DNA of 64,000 nucleotides. It comes from Glandiceps talaboti (Eukaryota > Hemichordata > Enteropneusta > Spengelidae). The notes beneath the pieces are model-generated. The model did not search any database. It was not told where the DNA came from and saw only the letters and a list, made by a program, of their open reading frames with translations. The stretch covers positions 558,501 to 622,500 of the forward strand of contig NC_135561.1 in NCBI RefSeq assembly GCF_964340395.1, read 5' to 3'. Made by a program: the position numbers and the translations under genes. Positions 50,901 through 59,900 of the stretch are shown here, in pieces (the first letter of the stretch is position 1; each line of letters starts with the position of its first letter).

Positions 50901-53900
50901 TATTGCAACTGTAACCTTGGGCATTTTATTCCTAAGATATTAGGCCCTCATGTGTTGAATAGTGACTGACCACAATGACAGTTATGTTCCATTGTTACCA
51001 TGTCTCTGAATGAAAGGGATCTGCTAAATTGGGTGAAGCATTGTTTTGATTATCAGACCACAACAACAAAAGTAGGAGACATACAGTGCAGGGAGATTCA
51101 CACCTCACAAACATGGAAAATGTAAGTTTAACGTTTAATCTTCCAACTTTTAGGGAGAAGTTTGATTTATCGTAGCATTATTATCTGAACCTCTCTTCTA
51201 AGATTCATGTACACATTCTCATGAGTTTTCACTTGTAGCAGATGTCTTTTGTTGTGTTCATGTTTAGTTTGTTTTGGACCCTGTGTCAGTATCTTGTCAG
51301 TATAGGAATCCAAAAGAACCAGCTAAGATGAATAAGTATTGTCATTGAAGAATTCAGTGGTATCAGTGTAATAGAAGAAATAGAACATTTGCAGTGTCAA
51401 ACTGTGAAACTTTGCTTAACAGCAAGTCCCTGACTAAAAACTATACTATAGCTACATTATAATTATAAACCATCAATAGAACATTTGCAGTGTCAAGCTG
51501 CAGGTCAAATTCTAATTTTCAGCAAGTCCTTGGTTAAGATCGCATGCTTATAAACAATTAATAGACAATTTGCAGTGTCAATCTGTGACATTCTACTTTT
51601 CAGCAAGTCCTTGGCTAAATATGAAAATATTGTATTTATTTGATAGATTTTTTGTGTAATAAATTTTAGGACCCACCTACATACATAATAAGTTTTGTAA
51701 CCTACATGCCACTGTGTGTTAAACCCATACATAATAAGTTTTGTAACCTACATGCCACTGTGTGTATAATACCTAGACCAGTAGACTTTGGACTGTTCTC
51801 TACTAAATCAACAAATAGTGATGCTGTGATAGTAACCAGTAGAGTTGACAAACCCTACTTTAAATCAAGTGTAATACAGTGTAAGATTACTTCACCTAGG
51901 ATACTGACATACACTGTCTACATGCATCCAACACTCATTTGGGAAATACAGTTGTGGATTTACTAAATGCCAATTCTGACTCTGACTACATATTCCAGAC
52001 CGGCAATCGTTTAGTGGATAGGATGGTTGGTGATTGACTTCAAGTTGATATTTTAGACCTGTGCTGGATTACGGAGACTCTGAGTTCAAGTTTGTGGTGA
52101 CATTTGTTAAGAGGAAAAGGCTGAAGTTTTGGTGACAGCTTGGCTATTTAATAGTATTAAACTTGAAGTTTTGGTGACAGCTTGGCTATTTAATAGTATT
52201 AAACTTGGAACTTTTGGTGATACAGTATTACTCCAGTGTTCAAATCAGATTGTCCATTACTGTGATTGCATTGGAAGAGGACACTTTTCTAGCTGTTGTA
52301 TGGACTTCTGATCATATTTTTGCCTGCACTGTGGAAGTATGTCATTGCACAGTGACAGTCTTGAATTTGACCACTGACACATGACTTACAATGCAGTCTA
52401 TAGTATGCTTGGTTCTAAATATTGATGTATATGGCACAAGGATCATCTATGTTATGGTAAAGGTATTGTTTTGAATTAGGGTATACATAATTATGGTAAT
52501 TCTTAGGCATGATGTATTATTAATTTATACCACAATTTTAATTGTTTTTTATCTTAAGTATCTTACTCAGATAACTATATTATTGATGTTATATGGTGTG
52601 CATCAGATTTAATATCAAGATTGGTTTTGAAAGAGGAATCTGGTATAATATGCATTAGCATACCTAATTTTGGTGGGAACAATCTGATTTTATTTATATA
52701 CTATTGGAAGAAAATGAGCTTTGAATGTCAACTCTCAAAACACCTGCTGTTATAGCGTTAATGTAGTGGTATCCATGGTAACAAATTGACTACATGCAGC
52801 CATAAGTTGTTCCATGTATCAGTGTAGTGAGTATGGTCTAGGCTAGAAATGCATGTAAAGTGTTTCAGCTGTTTCAGCTGTGTGAACCACTTGATTATAT
52901 ATAGCTAGCCAGGCTCTCTTGTTAGTCTGCCTAGCACAGCAATGATGGTTCACATTTGCAAATTGTATATATACAAAAGAAAGTGTTTTACATTTAGAGT
53001 GTAGTGGGCATTGGTTTCAAACTTGGGCTCGTTGAGTACCTAGCATTAGATTAGTCCTGCTTGCAGACGGTGCACTGCTCTATAGATTACTGGCATGACC
53101 CTCAACACCGTCCTGCGATGAACAATGTACTCAGCCTATTTCGAGTGCGGAAGCAAATTGCTTCTGTAGCAATTACCGGAGAATTGCATACCCACCGATC
53201 AAACCCTTACGGAAATGGTCTATAGTATTCTTATAGGATTCCTATAAGACCTATAATATTCCTATAGGATTCATGTTCATTTTAAAGCACAAAAAAATAC
53301 AGTTAAAACAGTAATATTAAAACAACTTATATATGGTTTACTTACGGCATTTACATGTGAAACACATGGGATGATAATAAATTTGAAGAAACTGAAACGT
53401 TCTTCTGATTTACAAAAACATTCGTATATTTAAGCACAGTTTCATCTACAGTACAGAATTATAATGATATCTGAATGTCAGCTATTATTAGGAGTGAATA
53501 TCCATCCAGATAATTCCATAGTAGGTGTGATTAGATTAGATTAGATTAGATAGATAGGATTAATAGGATTAAGTAGATTAGATTAGAATGATTAATCTGG
53601 CAATTGTGAAATACAGCTATAAACAAACTCATTTATTGTGTTGATATCCTTACAAATAGTACCATTGTTATAGGTTCAAGTTTATCAAATCTACTTAGAT
53701 GTCTATAATCTAGATGCTCAAATCTCAACGTCTCTCTTCACCCCAAAGAGATTCAAAGCCATTGATAGCCTCTTTTTTGTAGACTACCTGACGTCGCTTT
53801 TCACAAAATTTACTTCTATAGCCCCAGTCAAGGAAAATACAATGGACCTAAGAGGCCTTGTGTACAAGTAGCTAGACAAGTAGTGATAAATCCTTAATAG

Positions 53901-56900
53901 CCAGGAGTATTTTCTGGCTGAATGAAGAAAAAGTATCAGAGAATAATATGATTATATCTCCTCAAGCACTATTTATAACAAATCAAGATAAAAATAATGG
54001 CAATCTGGAACATTTTGACTCATATTTCAAGCACCAAAGAACCAGTATTGTAGACACAGGTTGTCATGACATGGAACAACCAGGAGGTATAATCCATATT
54101 TTCTGTTCAAGGACAATAACTTGGCTTGTGTATGGTAAGGTAATCTTGTACTGTCTATTGGCTGGATTTGTTATTCTACTTCGTTGCTTTTTAATCTATA
54201 TACATGTATTATATAAGAATGACATATTGTCATAAATTTAGCTGGTAAGCAGATAGACTAGCCATTTATTGAATGTTAGGTAAAAATGCCATGCGTATTT
54301 ATAGTGAGTAACATAATCCTTTTCGTTTTCATACAAAAATTTCCAATCAAAAAATGACTTTAATCCTTAAATCTGTAGAATAAATAGCAAATAGATTTGA
54401 TGTGTTCAGTATTTGTACCATAAAGTGTGTTGCACGCAACTGTAACTGTGTAAATGTTTCTGTTCCTAGTGATAAAACACATACTGGTTTCTAGGCATTT
54501 TATAGTTGCATATTAGTACAGTTAGAAGGTGATTGTGTTGGCTACTACATTGTACATGTAACTCATAATCATACGTTTTACAAATAGCTGCCATGGATTG
54601 ACCTGTAACCATCACATCCAGGTGTAATGTTATCGGCACTGTGAATCTCAAGTATTTTGACTTGACTTTGAAGACGATGCTTGTACTACAGCCATTATCA
54701 TATGGAAGGCTTTCATATATTGGAGTTAAAACTGACTACCTATGATGTCTACTGACCTTAGTTGAAAACTGACATGTGGCTTGCAATAACCACGAGACCA
54801 TAGACCATGTATTTTCTGACAATCATAGCAGTACAAACCAGAAGTGCGATTTGCACATGCACTTACAAGTGAACTTCAAAGCATTATTTTTTAGAGTACT
54901 GGTGTTAATGTAACGACACTACTCAGCTGCCATTCAGTGCAATAATGCTCCCTCATATCAATGTTGCTGGAGCACTACTGACTCAAACAGGAGACTTAGA
55001 AAGGACGCCATGTACATGTGATCATGATAATTGTTATACACTACAGCAAAAAAGGAAGTGTGTGTGCACTTATCGTTTGTGGCCACATGGACCATACTGG
55101 CCACCTCATTATATCGGGCCATTATTTGCAACACCAAGTCATTTAGATGTTGCACCAAGTTATCCAGAACCACTATCAAATGCAGGTGAGTCTTAATGCT
55201 ATCAACCTTCTTCTAGAATAGAACCATCCAGTATATAGTTGTAGTTTATGACAAGTGAAGGGGATGGTATTAGAATGATTAATTACTATTGGTATTTTTA
55301 ATTATAATGTATTTGAACTTGCTTGGAAGTTAGATACTTGTGAAGACATATATAGTCTATAGATAGATCATAGACCCTCCACCAATGTTGGTGGAGGGTC
55401 TATGGATAGACTAAGTATAGCCTGTAAGCTATATCATGTTGTTCAGCTGTAATCTAGTCTAGATGATATCTCCTGTGGTTTTAAATCTCAAAACCTCTCA
55501 AAGAAATTCGAAGCTACAACTAGCTCTATTAAAATTACGCTTTTCATATTGCTGGCTCAGCCTGTGCATATCCTATATCTTACAGATTAGACTAAGTCTG
55601 GATCCCAGGCTTTACTACAAGACTCTAGTCAGTACTTCATGGTTGAATGAACACTTCTAGGCTAGCCCACCCATGCCATATCTTGTTTTTGTCCTGTTAA
55701 GTATACCAGTCTGGACACCTTGTTACTATTTTAAAGCAACAGTATCAAATCGTGTTACTAGGATGAGAAAATTCCAATGACTGGTTTTGATTAGATTGTA
55801 TGGTGTGTTGATTGTCAGTTAATGCCCTCTTGTAATTAAATGACATTTCAGTTAAAGAAAATAAATTACCTACTGATGGCTACATGTCAACTGAAGTATG
55901 GTAGGTAATCTGTCAACTACAGGTTATATTGTCAACACACAGAAAACTAAACTCTGTGTAGAGATGGCATATCTACTGGCTGAATATGTGACTCTACTAC
56001 ACTTGTTCACTGAACTAGACTGAGAGAATTTTTGTCATCGTGGACGTTAATAATCACTTGCTTAATGTTTTAATAGCAAGTGATAAAGGAACATTTCACA
56101 ATGACAATCCTTCTGTCTCATTGTGATCGAAATAGTGAACAAGTAACAGTAGCAGATCGTGTCATTGATTTGGCCAGTAGACAGGTTAGTGCAGGGGAGA
56201 TAATGAAATCTAATATTAGGTAAAAAAAATGTATCCCCTTCCTGCAAAAAGACGAGAATAATTGGGTCTTGTAAAAGATTGTAATTTCCATAAGCTGTGA
56301 GAACATATAGCACTGTTGTGTGACAGAGAACATTCTTTATTATACCTGTAATCTGACTAACTTCAAGTTCAAAGATTTGTTCTCAAGATGAGTGGAATTT
56401 CTGTGTAACCAGGAACACCTCATTATAACAAAGCTTTTTACAACACATATCATGTTTAACACATGTTTGATGTTACAGCTGACATGCCAAGAAGTAACTT
56501 TTGCTGCAATGTATTTATGGTTACCATAGTGTTTATTATGAATAAAATTAATTTTGATCAGCTATTAGTCTGTAACTTTAACAAATCAAAAAGTCTCTTT
56601 CATTTCACACCGTACATTGAATATTAGTGTGCCTGTGTTTGTAGTCATAAGGATGTAATTTTGCCTCAGAATGTATGTGTGTATTTGTATGTGTTTGTGT
56701 ATGTGTATGTGTATGTGTTTGTGTGTGTGTGTGTGTGTGTATGTGTTTGTGTATGTGTATGTGTATGTGTTTGTTTGTGTGTGTGTCTGTATGTATATTT
56801 TGTGTATGTGTGTATGTATGTATGTATGTATGTATGTATGTATGTATGTATGTGTGTATTTGTGTGTGTGTGTGTGTGTGTGTGTGTATTTGTGTGTATG

Positions 56901-59900
56901 CATAAAGTGTGTGTATGTGTGGGTTGTATATTTGTATATTTACATATGTGTATGTATATCTTAGGTCTATCTACTATATCTATCTATCTATCTATCTATC
57001 TAATAAATTTATATACTGTTTCACTGAATCCTGACTTGTCAAATGTACTTTGTTCATTGACAGTATCTCATCATGGACAAACTATCCATAATCAGAAGAC
57101 AAAGTTTAGCAGACGTTGGGACCGTGTCATATCAGTATTTGATTCTGAGAGGACAACTAAGGGAAGTGTACCTCATGATGTTCCAGAAGGTTGTGCTCCT
57201 AGCTTAATGTTTGAGTCTAGATTTGAATCAGGCAATTTGAGACAAGCCAGAAGGATGTAAGTCATGCTCACTTTTAGCAATTAAATGATATTTCAGTTAG
57301 TACTCAGTAATCAATATTAGATTAGATGTATATAGGATTTGGGTGACTACAGTGTATTGAAAAGCATTATAATTCACATTTAAAATCAATCAACCCTAAC
57401 AGCAGTATTTGGAAACCCTTGCAGAAGAGTATGATTAATGGTTATGTCCAGCAACCAAGGCGTTTTAAACTTCAAATTTCCCTTAAAAAAAACTTAATTA
57501 CATAGGATGTACAATTGATTAGTTGCATTGGAGTGCTTTGCTTGTCAATATGCAACTGCTGAAAATACCACAAGTGTACTAATACCCCAAGTATGCCATG
57601 CTGTGATACTTGCATGTTATTATAACCAAACTTCAATTCAAATGTCCCATTCCCCTTACATTGTAAGATAAAAAAAAAATGAATTGACAAAGGCTTTCTC
57701 TTTGTGATTAAAAAATCACAGATTCCACAATTCTTTCTTGTATTAAACTAAATTAATGCTGGTAAATTTTGAAGTGCACTCTTTGCCAACTACAAAGTTG
57801 TTATTAACCAATTTCGGATATATTTTTTTCAGAGGACAGTTTGAATATGAATTGGTGCTGAAGACAGATCTTTATACAAACAGACATACTCAGTGGTATT
57901 ACTTCAGAGTACAACGAGCCACTCGTGGTGTCACCTATAAATTTAACATAGTCAATTTACTCAAGAGAGACAGTCTTTATAATCATGGTAAGTATAGTTT
58001 TGTGAAAAAAAAGTAAGATGTATGTGTAAATATTGGAACAGAGCTTTTGAGAGCTCTTCTAATTGGATATGTAATAACAAGAAATTGATAAATTGACCAC
58101 TTGTTTACTCTGAGATAGTGAACAAAGAAACTTTCTATAATTTAGAGTGAGATTCCTTTCTTGTATTTTGTACACTGAGTCTCATGAATTGTTCTATTTC
58201 TTTGTTAGGCATGAGACCCCTCGTTTACTCTGAGAAAGGTGCTGTGGAGAATGGTACTGGCTGGATAAGGACAGGTCATCATATTAGTTACTCTAGGAAT
58301 TACAATCTGACTAAAAACCCATTGCTACATCCAGAGATGGTGTATTATGTACTAGAATGGCAAATGGTAAGTTTCTCTTGTGTTTTGTTGAAACCCATTA
58401 GTAACAAGTGATGAAAGTTGTGAAATTTATGTTAAAAATCTTCAATCTCCTTCGAACTACTTTGACTTGATATAAATAAAAAGATTGTTACATCAAAGTA
58501 TTCATCATAGTAAAGCATTTAGTATATTTGAAGTGTTTGATTTTAAATCACATCAAGTGAAATATTAATAAAAAAATCAGTTTATTATAAGATTAAAACT
58601 TCACTCTTTCCGTTTGTACACAGGAGTTTCCCCATGACAATGATACCTGCTATTTTGCCCACTGTTACCCATATACATTTACCGACCTCAAGGAACACAT
58701 AGACAGTCTAATGACAGATCCAGACAGAAAGAAATATATGAAGAAAGAAGTACTGTGTGAAACCAAAGCTGGAAACAGTTGTTTTCTCCTTACAGTGTCC
58801 TCTCCTGAAGGTAAGCCAGAATAGTTTCTTCCAATGGTCATGTGAACAAAGCCATGGAGGTGATTTGATAATAGATTGCTTCATTTGCATAGTAATTAAT
58901 CACTAGCATTTGATTGGATGAAAGTTTTAGTTATAGATTTGGTTATGGACTATGGCAATACTTATTTTTCAGTTTAGCATCACAAATTTGTTCTCTTTTT
59001 CCCCACTGTAACAGATAAGAACAAACACAGAGAGAAGAAAGGAGTTGTTGTTTCAGCAAGGGTACATCCAGGTGAAACTAACTCAAGTTGGATGATGAAG
59101 GGATTGCTTGAATTCATCACAAGTAATGCCCCTGAAGCAAAGGTATGATACAAGCAAATAAGATAGCGTAAGAGTATTTTCACTCAACAAGGGTGTCAAA
59201 CTCTCTCGTAATTTCTGAGTGTTCTCTTCATTTAATGGAAATCATATTCCATGTGCCTTCATTTTTTGCCAAACTGGTACCAAAACAGCCTTCAGACCCT
59301 AGATTTTTCCATCTGGTCGCCAACTCTCCAAACTTCTTTTTTTTTCTTTTTTTCTTTTTTCTTTTTTTTTTTTTTTTTTGGGGGGGGGGGGGGGTGGGGG
59401 GTGGGTTAGGACTGAGATATACCATAATCATGATGGTTCTGAGAATAAAAAAAAAAATTGTAATGAAGTACATCCCTTATTTAGTATCTTGTGTGCCGTT
59501 TTCATCATTATATTGTTTCCTTTAGACTTTCTTGTACCTCACATAAACACCAAAAAAGTATGAATAGCAAATAGTTACATAAATGGAAACCATGATCTGT
59601 CATTCTATGTTTTCTATTGACATTATCAAACTATTTTTTGTCTGTTCTCTGTGTTGATAGGATCTCAGGAAAAACTTTGTGTTTAAGATCATTCCTATGT
59701 TAAATCCTGATGGTGTGATAGTTGGCAATTATCGATGCTCACTGGCTGCCAGAGATCTGAACAGAAATTACAGACATCCAAGGAGAGAGACTTTTCCTAC
59801 CATATGGCATATCAAGAACATGATGGAAGAGTTCTCTAAAGATTATGAGGTGAGATGACATTTCGTGTGAGGTAGAAAGGTAGCATGAATTTACTGAGTT

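Larger units (their letters stand above)
26702..54937 (+). other. Very long CCP intron region between exons 3a and 3b (28 kb)
   Basis: Apart from one unproven exon candidate at 28233-28445, no coding exon is supported. The contents are AT-rich sequence, microsatellites, tandem repeats, SINE-like fragments and two small inverted-repeat elements, listed separately. No RNA gene was recognised. Confidence 0.5.

Noticed and set aside
53948-54235. 95-codon frame before exon 3b, ending near TATG|GTAAGG, considered as an alternative first exon
   Set aside because: Its donor leaves phase 1, which cannot enter exon 3b (phase 2), and there is no similarity to other CCP N-termini. Kept only as unsupported.
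56661-57063. Open frame of 199 codons starting in Val/Cys/Tyr-rich sequence and running into CCP exon 4
   Set aside because: The first two thirds are translated TG/TATG microsatellite. Only 57064-57256 is exon, bounded by a proper acceptor.
57472-57690. Minus-strand 72-codon frame between exons 4 and 5, and similar frames of 60-90 codons throughout the introns
   Set aside because: Lengths are within chance for AT-rich DNA given the window size; no coding-like composition, splice borders or recognised motifs.
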